This document shows positions 16,339-24,326 of a stretch of 33,031 bases of DNA, one piece after another (within the stretch, counting starts at the first letter, position 1; each line of letters starts with the position of its first letter). The notes beneath the pieces are model-generated. The model searched no databases and was not told the DNA's origin. It saw only the letters and a list, made by a program, of their open reading frames with translations. Location of the stretch: contig JAWODU010000090.1 of assembly GCA_046483125.1 (NCBI GenBank), positions 1 to 33,031 of the forward strand. The letters run 5' to 3'. This stretch comes from JAWODU01 sp046483125. GTDB lineage: Bacteria; Verrucomicrobiota; Kiritimatiellia; UBA8416; JAWODU01. A program made the translations under genes and the position numbers.

Positions 16339-16691
16339 GCGGAGACGGGTTGAAAACAATCACCGTGCTGACGTCTGCGGGTCTTCTGGCTTTCACGCTC
16401 GCGGGGTGTGCCGCAATTTCCGGTTCGGGATCGACTAAATCAATCAGCGTTACGGTCTCCGAACGCGGGGTCATTCATGTAGGCGGCAATACAGTGGCGA
16501 TGTCTTCTCTGGCCGGCAAACTCAAATCCGCAGGCTGTGGTCCCGAAACCAGGATCAGGATCATGGTTCCCCGGGGAACATCACGCGAATTCATGTCCGA
16601 GATGACAAGAAGGCTGGCTTCAGCCGGTTTCAAAAGAATAATATTCGCTTTTCCGCGCAAGAGCACTGTCTCTATCGGCCGACAAAAGTGA
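16335..16691 (+). CDS. Small lipoprotein with an ExbD/TolR-like periplasmic domain
   Basis: A 118-residue protein. The start is inferred as TTG at 16335 because AAGGAG lies 7 bases upstream; earlier in-frame ATG codons sit inside the previous gene. The lipobox is L22-A-G-C25, a perfect match. After a Gly/Ser linker, residues about 34-115 have the strand-helix pattern of the ExbD/TolR periplasmic domain: S-I-S-V-T-V-S-E-R-G-V-I-H-V-G-G, a helix S-L-A-G-K-L-K, I-R-I-M-V-P, a helix, then A-G-F-K-R-I-I-F-A. Real ExbD has a membrane helix with a key Asp and works with ExbB; neither is here. Function is unknown; peptidoglycan binding is possible. Confidence 0.65.
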   Translation: MSGDGLKTITVLTSAGLLAFTLAGCAAISGSGSTKSISVTVSERGVIHVGGNTVAMSSLAGKLKSAGCGPETRIRIMVPRGTSREFMSEMTRRLASAGFKRIIFAFPRKSTVSIGRQK

Positions 16692-16703
16692 AAGGAGAAG
16701 GGA

Positions 16704-17498
16704 ATGATGGATAAAATTCGCCTGATGATATGGAATGAATTCGTTCACGAGCAGAAGAACGAATTCGTAAAGAAACTGTATCCCCGGGGAATGCATATGG
16801 CGATTGCCGATTACATAAAAAAGCAGTCCGGGGTTGAAGTCCGGACCGCCACCCTGCAGGACCCGGAACACGGGCTTACCGAAGAAGTGCTGGACAATAC
16901 GGACGTCCTGATGTGGTGGGGCCATGTAGCCCACGGGGAAGTGGACGATGCCGTAGTGGAACGCGTTCATAACCGGGTTCTTGACGGCATGGGAATAATG
17001 GTAATGCACTCCGGCCACTTTTCCAAGATATTCAAGAAACTCATGGGAACAACCTGCGGGCTCAGATGGAGAGAGGCGGCGGAAAAAGAACGGCTCTGGG
17101 TCGTAAACCCCGCTCATCCGATTGCCGAGGGCATCGGTCCGTATATAGAAGTGGCCAACTCGGAAATGTACGGAGAACACTTTGACATTCCCGCCCCTGA
17201 CGAATTGATATTCGTAAGCTGGTTTGAGGGAGGAAACGTGTTCCGCAGTGGAGCCGCGTGGTACAGGGGCAGAGGAAAAGTTTTCTACTTCCGGCCCGGC
17301 CACGAAACCTACCCGGTATTCTATAATAAGGACGTCCTGCGCGTTCTGGCCAACGGAGTGCGCTGGGCAGCCTTCCAGGGCAACCGCGAAGCGGGAATAA
17401 TCGGAAAGTGCCAGCAGAACGCCGAACCCCTGGACCCGATACCGGAAAAAGACTACGAGCAGGGAAAAATCGAGCATCCGGATGAGAATGTCAAATAA
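16704..17498 (+). CDS. ThuA-like (trehalose utilization family) protein
   Basis: A 264-residue protein of the ThuA family, which has a class-I glutamine-amidotransferase-like fold and is common in sugar-catabolic clusters. Visible pattern: I-R-L-M-I-W-N-E at the N-terminus, D-V-L-M-W-W-G-H-V-A-H (about 67-77), M-V-M-H-S-G-H-F near 99-106 and F-Y-F-R-P-G-H-E-T near 194-202. The reaction is not established for the family. The ATG at 16704 is preceded by AAAGGAGAAGG, almost identical to the ribosome-binding site of the preceding gene. A Gfo/Idh/MocA oxidoreductase follows on the same strand, a frequent partner of ThuA proteins, so a shared role in sugar oxidation is likely. Confidence 0.88.
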   Translation: MMDKIRLMIWNEFVHEQKNEFVKKLYPRGMHMAIADYIKKQSGVEVRTATLQDPEHGLTEEVLDNTDVLMWWGHVAHGEVDDAVVERVHNRVLDGMGIMVMHSGHFSKIFKKLMGTTCGLRWREAAEKERLWVVNPAHPIAEGIGPYIEVANSEMYGEHFDIPAPDELIFVSWFEGGNVFRSGAAWYRGRGKVFYFRPGHETYPVFYNKDVLRVLANGVRWAAFQGNREAGIIGKCQQNAEPLDPIPEKDYEQGKIEHPDENVK

Positions 17499-17528
17499 GT
17501 GCTTCGTTCTCTGTTCGTTGTTCGGCAT
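17499..17528. repeat. TTCGTT-rich simple repeat in the ThuA-oxidoreductase gap
   Basis: TTCGTTCTCTG is followed directly by TTCGTTGTTCG, two imperfect copies of an 11-base unit. No stem or promoter is visible. It may be a low-complexity spacer or a remnant of a dispersed repeat. Confidence 0.35.
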
Positions 17529-17548
17529 AGGAAATGGAGCTTGGAGAC

Positions 17549-18556
17549 ATGAAGAAAGTAGGATTTATACAGGTAGGAACGGGCAGATTCGGCCAGGGCT
17601 GGCTTCGCAATCTCACCGTTACTCCCGGAGTAGAAGTGAAAGCGCTGGTGGACATTGACGAAAAAGCCGTGAAGTCCACCGCCGAAAGAAACGGTTACGA
17701 TTCCGGTATATGCCACACGTCCCTGAAATCCGCGCTTAAAAACGCTGAAGCCGACGCGGTTCTGTGCGTGACTCCTCCGAACCGCCACAGGCAGACCGCG
17801 GTTACGGCGATGCGAGCCGGTCTGCATGTACTCACCGAAAAGCCCATGGCGGATACTCCCGCCAATTGCCGGACAATCGTTGAAACGGCAAAAGAAGAAA
17901 AGAGAATATGCGCGGTCAGCCAGCAGTACCGTTACGATTCCGCCGCGTGGACAATGGCGAAGATAATCCGGGAAGGGCGTATCGGAAGGATAGGCCAGAT
18001 CAAAGTCGATTTCTTCATGGGCCACCCCGTGATGGGCTTTCGTCAACAGATGGCGCATCCCTTGCTGAACGATATGAGCATCCATCATTTCGATCTGATA
18101 CGTTTTGTTACCGGGGCGGACCCCCTTTCCGTCATCGGCAGTTCATGGAGGCCTTCCTGGTCCCATTTCCGCGGCGACTGTTCGTGTTCCATGGTCTTCA
18201 AAATGACCGGAGGAGTTAACGTAATCTACAACGGCAGTTGGTGCGCGCAGGGGCGCTTCTGCGACTGGGCCGGAAACTGGCTTGTTGAAGGGGAAAAAGG
18301 AACTCTGCGTTACGACAACGGCCGCGTCTTTGTGTCTTCGGTGGGGAAGGGCTACAAAGAGAAAAGTACACGTGAAATAACTCCAAAGCCGCCCCGCCGG
18401 GGAGGTCAGTTCCATATACTTTACGCTTTCCTGAGGGCGGTCAGGGGCGGCCCGCCGCCGGAGACGCGTGTGGAAGACAATATTAACAGCATCGGCATGG
18501 TTTTCGCGGCGGTAAAGGCGGCGCGAACAGAGCGGCGGGTAAAAATAGAAGCCTAA
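17549..18556 (+). CDS. Gfo/Idh/MocA-family NAD(P)-dependent oxidoreductase
   Basis: A 335-residue sugar or polyol dehydrogenase-type enzyme. The Rossmann glycine motif is V-G-T-G-R-F-G (9-15). The family's E97-K98-P99 catalytic motif and S-I-H179-H-F-D182 substrate-site motif are present. The C-terminal part is the usual beta-sheet substrate domain. The ATG at 17549 is preferred because the protein then starts M-K-K-V-G-F-I just before the Rossmann strand, with GGAG sites upstream; ATG at 17534 would add five residues. It lies 50 bases after the ThuA gene. Its TAA overlaps the convergent GH20 stop by four bases, inside a hairpin. Confidence 0.92.
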   Translation: MKKVGFIQVGTGRFGQGWLRNLTVTPGVEVKALVDIDEKAVKSTAERNGYDSGICHTSLKSALKNAEADAVLCVTPPNRHRQTAVTAMRAGLHVLTEKPMADTPANCRTIVETAKEEKRICAVSQQYRYDSAAWTMAKIIREGRIGRIGQIKVDFFMGHPVMGFRQQMAHPLLNDMSIHHFDLIRFVTGADPLSVIGSSWRPSWSHFRGDCSCSMVFKMTGGVNVIYNGSWCAQGRFCDWAGNWLVEGEKGTLRYDNGRVFVSSVGKGYKEKSTREITPKPPRRGGQFHILYAFLRAVRGGPPPETRVEDNINSIGMVFAAVKAARTERRVKIEA

Positions 18557-18563
18557 AGCTTCT
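18541..18563 (-). terminator. Terminator of the GH20 gene overlapping both convergent stop codons
   Basis: AGAAGC (18547-18552) and GCTTCT (18558-18563) form a 6-bp stem with a 5-base loop. On the minus strand TATTTTT follows at 18541-18547, the classic intrinsic-terminator layout. The loop holds the overlapping stop codons of both genes. The stem is short, so strength is uncertain. Confidence 0.5.
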
Positions 18564-20475
18564 CTACCACGCGTTTGTAGGCCTTCAGAGTAACACGGAT
18601 CTCCGATCGCCTGTTCCGCGCCATCCAGAGTTTCTCGAACCGCCGCATCAGCGTTTTCATTTCACGGCGGAGGGCTTTGCGCGCCGAAGATGTATTCCTG
18701 CCCCCTTTTCCGAATACCGTGAGTTTGCGTGCGGCGTGTATCATGGTGTCGGCGGCGAAAATCCAGTACGGCAAGAGGCCCATGGGGTCCTCGCAGGAAT
18801 GTCCGGAGTGAATATCCAGAATACGCCGCGCTTTTTTCAGTTGATCCCCGACGCGTTTGCCGGTGCGCGCGTTCAGCCTGAAACGGCATCTGTCCAATCG
18901 TCCGTTTCGCGCCGTATATCCGTCGAGAAGGTCCCGGCTGAAAACAGGGTCTTCCGGCAGGCCGAAGAACACGGTCAGCCAGACGGAGTCGTTTCCGTGT
19001 TCAGTCATTTGCGCAATGTCCCCGAGTGTTCTCAAGGCGCGGGCAAGATCCGGAGCGTTTGAGTTCAGGGCCGTGTCGAGAAAACGGCGAATGAAATTAT
19101 TCCCTGCCCCGGTGTTCCATGCCTGTTCGGCCGCGAATAGATACCCGCACCAGGAGTACTCCATGAAATTGTAGTGGCCTCCGTCACCCCAGTCGGTAGT
19201 GAGCAATCCGCGGGCGCCGTGGTGCCTGCCGGCCCCGGCGAATCCGCTGATGTTTGCCTCCGCGCCCGGAAGGCGCGGAAAAAGCGAACGCCATGAACCC
19301 GTTCCCGGGCAGGCGTAAAACGGAAGGCCGGCTTTTTTAAAATCTTTTATCCTGTCAAAAGGATGTTCCGGACCATAACCCCAGTCAAGTACCGTGACGT
19401 CTTCCGGGATTTCCCGTATCAACTCCGGATATTTGCGTATGATATCGCCCCAGAACATTATCCGTTTGCCGTAGCGTGCCGCCAGTTTCCTGAGTTCGAG
19501 AATGTGGTCCAGGTAGACTCTCCCTTTTCCTTTTCTTTCACAGAGCGCGCGGCTCCGGCCCATGCCCAGGTCCCACGTTTCGTCACAGCAGACGTTAAAT
19601 CTCTTCGAACTGAAAAGAGGAAGGAATTCGGCGAACAGCGAATCCAGGAAACGATACGTTTCTTTTCTTCCGGGGGCAAGGGTCCACCCGCGCCGGCCGC
19701 GCATCATTCCACGCTCGTCGGGCACCCGGTAATCACCGATGCCGCGGTCCTCGGCGAGATGGCGATAGCGCTTGTGTTTCAACACGTTGGACATATGGCC
19801 GAAAGAGGCCAGGGAGGGAACCAGTTCCATGTAATTCTCACGGCAGACCGTGTCAAGCGCCAGAATGTCTTCGGCCGAGAGAGGAGAAGCTCCCTTTCCT
19901 ATGTCGGGATGGCCCTCAAAACGGAAAGTATGCTCGATGTACAACTGAAGCTGGTTGATCTTGCAGCGGGCAAGGGTCCTCGCCATTTCCTGCAGGCGTT
20001 CCAGACGGGGTACGCGGCCGCGGCACACGTCGTAGTAAATACCCCTGTCGGCGAAATCCGGGCGGTCCCGGATGTCGAGACAAGGCAGGCTTCCGTCTTT
20101 CGAATTCCGGGCGATCTGCAGAAGCGTCTGGACGCCGTAAAAAGCCCCCGCCGGCGAACCGGCATTTATTCCCGCACCGCCGGCGGTGATCTTCAACGCG
20201 TATTCTTCCCGCGCCATACTGCCGTCAAGTGTCAGCGAAAGAGAACAGTCAGCCCCCGGAACGTTAATTGCCGCCCGGTGCCCGGGCAGTGCGGTCTTTG
20301 CGGCTTCCGCCGCGGGAACAAACGAAGCATCGTGAATGCCGATTATTCCGGAGCGGGGAGGCGACCAGTTACCGCTTCTTATTCTAATCCGGCGGGGGCG
20401 GGGAAGGAGCGAAGGCAACCGCAAGTCTGTGGAGCGAGCGCACATGGCGGTATTATTGTTAGCACGTCGCGCCAC
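18553..20475 (-). CDS. Glycoside hydrolase family 20, beta-N-acetylhexosaminidase-like
   Basis: A protein of up to 640 residues acting on terminal amino-sugars, by family. The N-terminal GH20b-like domain ends with A-G-A-F-Y-G-V-Q-T-L-L (108-118). The TIM barrel starts D-R-G-I-Y-Y-D-V, and the catalytic Asp-Glu pair is D298-E299 in F-N-V-C-C-D-E-T-W-D-L-G. Classical members have H-x-G-G-D-E there; the two Gly are Cys here. A further D-W-G-D-G-G-H motif follows in the barrel. The C-terminal 140 residues are helical. The start is uncertain: GTG at 20475 or ATG at 20445, neither with a clear ribosome-binding site. No signal peptide is visible, so a cytoplasmic role is suggested. Confidence 0.85.
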   Translation of the reverse strand: MARRANNNTAMCARSTDLRLPSLLPRPRRIRIRSGNWSPPRSGIIGIHDASFVPAAEAAKTALPGHRAAINVPGADCSLSLTLDGSMAREEYALKITAGGAGINAGSPAGAFYGVQTLLQIARNSKDGSLPCLDIRDRPDFADRGIYYDVCRGRVPRLERLQEMARTLARCKINQLQLYIEHTFRFEGHPDIGKGASPLSAEDILALDTVCRENYMELVPSLASFGHMSNVLKHKRYRHLAEDRGIGDYRVPDERGMMRGRRGWTLAPGRKETYRFLDSLFAEFLPLFSSKRFNVCCDETWDLGMGRSRALCERKGKGRVYLDHILELRKLAARYGKRIMFWGDIIRKYPELIREIPEDVTVLDWGYGPEHPFDRIKDFKKAGLPFYACPGTGSWRSLFPRLPGAEANISGFAGAGRHHGARGLLTTDWGDGGHYNFMEYSWCGYLFAAEQAWNTGAGNNFIRRFLDTALNSNAPDLARALRTLGDIAQMTEHGNDSVWLTVFFGLPEDPVFSRDLLDGYTARNGRLDRCRFRLNARTGKRVGDQLKKARRILDIHSGHSCEDPMGLLPYWIFAADTMIHAARKLTVFGKGGRNTSSARKALRREMKTLMRRFEKLWMARNRRSEIRVTLKAYKRVVEKL

Positions 20476-20571
20476 CCGTGTCCAGCCTGCCGGTCAAGGG
20501 GATTTGAGTTGCACATTCCGGCGCCAGGGGTCACAATCGTCATATCTGGTATCTCACTCAGGGTAACTGCT

Positions 20572-21867
20572 ATGGCTCGTATTCTGCTCGTGGACGATGA
20601 CAAGGGAGTTCTCCAGGTACTCGGCGCTGTACTGCAGGCCAACGGGCATGAAACGGTCCAGGCACTGGGCGGCGACAAGGCCCAGGAAATTTTCACTTCC
20701 GATCCCGAGTTCGACCTTATGATTTCGGACGTGCGGATGTCGCCGGTGGACGGCACGCAACTGCTGGAGTTCGTGCATGAGAAACGCCCGGAGCTCCCCG
20801 TCGTAATGCTTACCGCCTACGGCCAGGTGGAAACAGCCGCGCGGGTAATGAAGCTCGGCGCTTTTGACTACGTGCTCAAGCCCTTTAAGCCCGACGAACT
20901 CATGTTTACCGTCGCCAAGGCTCTTGAGCACGGCGGCGCCCGCCTGAAGCCGGGCGGCGAATCGGAAGAAGACCCGGAGATACCCTACCTGCTCGGCAAT
21001 ACGGTGGCCGCGAGCAAGGAAATGAAGAACGTGTGCGAGATGATAAGACGCGCGGCGCCGCTGGATATCCCGGTCATGATCTTCGGCGAAGCCGGTACGG
21101 GCCGCACTCACGTGGCGAACGTAATCCACGAGCAGAGCAAAAGAAATGAAAAGAAAATTGTGACCCTCGACTGCGCCGGGGCGCCTGACCCGGTCCTGGA
21201 AATCCAGTTGTTCGGCTGTGCTTCCGGCACTGAAGGCACCGACGGCAAAGAAAACGAGGGAGTACTGGAGACGGCGGCGGGTTCGAGCGTTATTCTCAGG
21301 GAGATCGGGTCCCTTCCCCCTGCACTTCAGTCCGGGCTTGCCGAAGCCCTCGCGGAAAAGGAATTCCGGAAAAAGGGAGGCAGGCAGAAAGCCTCTATGG
21401 ACGCGCGCCTGCTGGCTCTGAGCGGAGAGAGCGCCGGCAAACTTCTCGAAGCCGGCAGGCTGGATAAGCGACTCGGCTCCCTGCTGGGCGTACTTGCCAT
21501 AGAAATGAAGCCGCTCCGCGAAAGACCCGGGGATATAGCGCCCCTGGCGCGTCATTTTCTCGGTCTCGCGTCCGACGGCGAAAATACGCCGCGCATAGAT
21601 CCGGCAACAGTGGAAATACTGGAATCATACCGTTGGCCCGGCAACGCCCGGGAACTTTTCCGGGTCATGACAGACGCGTCGAACAAGTCATCCGACGGGG
21701 TTATAACCAGGGACTCCCTCCCCGAAAAAATCGCCTCCACCAGGGTCATTCCTCGGAAAAGACCGTCGGGAGCGGCTGACCCGTTCAAGGGAAGGTCCAT
21801 GAAGGCTTTCGTCGAAGCCAAGAAAGAGGAATACCTGGAGCAGATCCGCAAACGTAAGAACGAATAA
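20572..21867 (+). CDS. NtrC-like response regulator with degenerate AAA+ domain and no DNA-binding domain
   Basis: A 431-residue protein. Receiver domain 1-120 is intact: D8/D9/D10, phospho-acceptor D53, T81, K103. An AAA+ domain of NtrC type follows (138-390). Walker A is present as G172-E-A-G-T-G-R-T179, with Arg replacing the usual Lys. The sigma54-contacting GAFTGA loop is absent (L-F-G-C-A-S-G, 213-219). The Walker B Asp is R243 in V-I-L-R-E-I. W-P-G-N-A-R-E-L is kept. The protein ends at 431, where the Fis helix-turn-helix normally begins. I infer a regulator without sigma54 activation or DNA binding. The frame is open upstream across GH20, but M-A-R-I-L-L-V-D-D-D marks the start. Confidence 0.88.
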   Translation: MARILLVDDDKGVLQVLGAVLQANGHETVQALGGDKAQEIFTSDPEFDLMISDVRMSPVDGTQLLEFVHEKRPELPVVMLTAYGQVETAARVMKLGAFDYVLKPFKPDELMFTVAKALEHGGARLKPGGESEEDPEIPYLLGNTVAASKEMKNVCEMIRRAAPLDIPVMIFGEAGTGRTHVANVIHEQSKRNEKKIVTLDCAGAPDPVLEIQLFGCASGTEGTDGKENEGVLETAAGSSVILREIGSLPPALQSGLAEALAEKEFRKKGGRQKASMDARLLALSGESAGKLLEAGRLDKRLGSLLGVLAIEMKPLRERPGDIAPLARHFLGLASDGENTPRIDPATVEILESYRWPGNARELFRVMTDASNKSSDGVITRDSLPEKIASTRVIPRKRPSGAADPFKGRSMKAFVEAKKEEYLEQIRKRKNE

Positions 21868-21946
21868 GGCAGGGCAAAATGTTTCGTGCTTTGTTTACTG
21901 ATTCTCCGGAGAAGATCCGTCCCGCAGTGTTTCAAGTTTTTCCCGA

Positions 21947-22072
21947 CTAGTATATCCTGAACGCATCCTCGCCGTTGTAGGCCTCCAGAATATCATAGCC
22001 CTGTCTGCCGAGAGCTCTGTTCAAAAAATCCACTGTAGAGTGCTGGTCGTCAACTATCAGAATACGCTTCAT
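21947..22072 (-). pseudogene. Truncated response-regulator receiver stub
   Basis: Forty-one codons read M-K-R-I-L-I-V-D-D-Q-H-S then a helix and Y-D-I-L-E-A-Y-N-G-E-D-A, an excellent match to the first third of a receiver domain. The frame then meets TAG at 21949-21947, before the phospho-acceptor Asp. The other frames downstream do not continue the domain. GGGAG stands just upstream of the ATG, and the start is 17 bases after the DUF1189 stop, so it would still be translated in that operon. It is most likely a decayed gene; a functional micro-receiver is less likely. Confidence 0.65.
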
Positions 22073-22089
22073 GACTCCCGGGTAGTCAT

Positions 22090-22926
22090 CTATCCGCCGG
22101 CAGACCCGTTCAAGAACGCCCCTGCCTCTTCCTCCCCAGCGGCCCGGACGCCGAAATAGAGATATCCCATGGATGCCAGGAAATACCACAGACCGCCCAG
22201 GGGCAAGGTTATCTCGGCGGCGGTGAGGACGGTGTGAACTACCAAAGCGGGCGTCAATGCAACGACCGCGAGGCGCAGGAGAGACACGTAGGATCTCTCC
22301 GAATTGCACCACCTCGCGAACAGGATACCTATAAGCGCGTAAATGAGCGCCTGGATTATCCGGAAAGGGTACGAAAACAGCACCACCGCGGGAAATATAA
22401 CGGGAAGCATGAGACCGTTTATCCGTTTGAGCCATACAGCGGCCTTTTCGCCGTCAACGGTCCATTCCTTGATATCCTTGAACTCGAACGTTTCTCTCCG
22501 GCTCTTGTCTTGTCTGTAGGTAAGCCTGTCTTCCGTTATCAGGCACATCGCGCCGGCTTCTTCAAAAGAAGTTATTGTGCCCGTTGTATCTATTACGGCA
22601 ATGGCCTCGCCGGTTTCGGGATTGGTTATATAGTAAGGCTGGGGTTCGTCTATGGACGCCTTGCCGTCCTGAATCCTGAACTCCGGAATCTGCGAAATTA
22701 TCGCAGGAGCCTCCTCTCTGACCAGGTTGGAAAAGTCTGATTTCAGCCTGAGAAAAGCGGGAAACCAGCAAACGGCAAGAAGAAGCAACAGGTAAAGCAG
22801 TCCCGTTCCCTTCCAGCGGAGAGCCGCGTCCCTGTACACTTCTTTAGAGAAAAAGGACAGGAGCGGCACCTGATAAAGTGCGTATCGTCTGTTCATTCGA
22901 TCAGTATCGCGCTTGACGTTGGACAC
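22090..22926 (-). CDS. DUF1189-family membrane protein
   Basis: A 278-residue inner-membrane protein. The N-terminal M-N-R-R-Y-A-L-Y-Q-V-P-L-L-S-F-F-S and first helix (about 40-60) match the DUF1189 pattern. An extracytoplasmic domain covers about 60-165, followed by three or four membrane helices (170-250). Function is unknown. The start is taken as GTG at 22926 because GAGGA lies about six bases upstream; ATG at 22896 would give the M-N-R-R start seen in relatives but has no ribosome-binding site. It lies between an FAD oxidoreductase upstream and a receiver stub downstream on the same strand. Confidence 0.75.
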   Translation of the reverse strand: MSNVKRDTDRMNRRYALYQVPLLSFFSKEVYRDAALRWKGTGLLYLLLLLAVCWFPAFLRLKSDFSNLVREEAPAIISQIPEFRIQDGKASIDEPQPYYITNPETGEAIAVIDTTGTITSFEEAGAMCLITEDRLTYRQDKSRRETFEFKDIKEWTVDGEKAAVWLKRINGLMLPVIFPAVVLFSYPFRIIQALIYALIGILFARWCNSERSYVSLLRLAVVALTPALVVHTVLTAAEITLPLGGLWYFLASMGYLYFGVRAAGEEEAGAFLNGSAGG

Positions 22927-22983
22927 AGTCTATCCTCGCTGTATAACCCGCTGGTGTCAAGTACAGTCCCGGGCGCGTCAGCT

Positions 22984-24300
22984 TTATACGATGTCCTCTT
23001 CCGATATTATGCATTCCGCCGCGCGCATGCGGTCCTGAAGCCCTGGAACTGAAAGCTGTCTGGGAGTGACGTTTTTTTCCAGCGAAAGGGCCGCGGCAGT
23101 TCCCGCGGCTTCCCCCATGCCCATGCACTGAACCATGACCCGGACCGATCCCAAAGCTATATGCGTACAGCTCACGCACCGGCCTGCGATGAGTATGTTT
23201 TCCGCTCCCTTCGGCAACAGGACCCTGTACGGAATATGATACTTGAACCCGTTCCCCGGGCGCCACACAGTGGAATCCATACCGGGGCCGTCTATGTGAT
23301 GTATATCTATGAAGAAACATCCGTAGCATATATTGTCTTCAAATTCACGCTGAGCCTTTATGTCCTCTTCGGTCAGCACGTAGTCGCCCATGACGCGGCG
23401 AGATTCCCGGATTCCGACGGTGTTGGGAGTGGAAACCATGTAGCACTTTTCCATGCCCGGCACGTACTTCCTGTAAACCTCGATCGTTTCATACGCCTGC
23501 TTGCGTCCTTCCACGGTGGCCTTCGTCAGGTCCTCGGCGCTGGTGGAATCGACGTGAATGATGTGCGTGAAATTCACGCCCACGAAGTCCGGCCTCGTCG
23601 GCGTCCACCACCATCCCATGATGTTTTTCTGGAAAGCACGCATATCTCCGTTCTTCTGCGCCTTTTCCCATGCCTCCGCCATCTGGTAGTTCTTGCGCCA
23701 CTTGCTGGTTTTCTCCCAGTCAACACCCCCTATGGTGAACATGAGAGTCACCGGCTGGCACCGTTTGTCGGACGGGCGGCCCGTCTCGCAGGGACAGCCC
23801 GCGTGAAAACCTGCGTCGCCGTCTCCCGTGCAGTCAATAACTCGCCGGGCCTTTATCACCTGCCGCCCGCTCTTATTCTGGATAACCGCTCCGGTTACGG
23901 AGCCGTTCTCGACGAGGGTGTCGCAGAAGAACGTATGGTACAGGAACGACACGGCCGATTCTTCGGCCATTCGTTCAAGAATCAGTTTCAACCCCTCCAC
24001 TTCGAAAGACGCGCCGTTCGAGTCGCGTATCCCGAACCCCGAATCGGCAATGCGGTTGCCGATCTCGTGCGCGATGCCGCCAACGATGCGCCTTCCGGTT
24101 CCCGGCTCGTCGTACTTGGCTATGTATCCGTGCCCCCCGGCGGTTGCAACTCCCCCCATGCAGTTGAACTGCTCGATCAAAAGCGTGTCCGCGCCGTTGC
24201 GCGCCGCCGCAAGCGCCGCCGCCGTTCCCGAGGGTCCTCCGCCCACGACAAGCACATCCGTCTCCGCGCTTACCGGCATTTTCCCGATATCATCCATCAT
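22984..24300 (-). CDS. FAD-dependent oxidoreductase (FAD_oxidored family)
   Basis: A 438-residue flavoprotein. The dinucleotide-binding motif V-G20-G-G-P-S-G25 is followed by the ribose-contacting Glu in L-L-I-E-Q-F. The segment C-M-G-G-V-A-T-A-G-G-H (47-57) is typical of this family of PVC-type proteins. D-C-T-G-D-G-D-A is the mid-protein FAD motif. The C-terminal I-A-G-R-C-V-S-C-T-H-I-A and M-G-M-G-E-A-A-G-T-A-A-A close the FAD site. The substrate is unknown; relatives occur in carbohydrate clusters. No signal peptide is visible. GGAGG lies eight bases before the ATG at 24300. It follows the DUF4870 gene by 26 bases. Confidence 0.9.
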   Translation of the reverse strand: MMDDIGKMPVSAETDVLVVGGGPSGTAAALAAARNGADTLLIEQFNCMGGVATAGGHGYIAKYDEPGTGRRIVGGIAHEIGNRIADSGFGIRDSNGASFEVEGLKLILERMAEESAVSFLYHTFFCDTLVENGSVTGAVIQNKSGRQVIKARRVIDCTGDGDAGFHAGCPCETGRPSDKRCQPVTLMFTIGGVDWEKTSKWRKNYQMAEAWEKAQKNGDMRAFQKNIMGWWWTPTRPDFVGVNFTHIIHVDSTSAEDLTKATVEGRKQAYETIEVYRKYVPGMEKCYMVSTPNTVGIRESRRVMGDYVLTEEDIKAQREFEDNICYGCFFIDIHHIDGPGMDSTVWRPGNGFKYHIPYRVLLPKGAENILIAGRCVSCTHIALGSVRVMVQCMGMGEAAGTAAALSLEKNVTPRQLSVPGLQDRMRAAECIISEEDIV

Positions 24301-24326
24301 CTCTATCTACCTCCGGGTTTCGATAC

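Noticed and set aside
19363..20571. Upstream in-frame extension of the response regulator through the GH20 region, suggesting a fusion protein
   Set aside because: The extension is antisense to GH20 with no protein-like pattern; the receiver domain starts normally at 20572.
21902..21913. Perfect 12-base palindrome TTCTCCGGAGAA as a terminator
   Set aside because: No T-tract follows on either side and the stem would have no loop.
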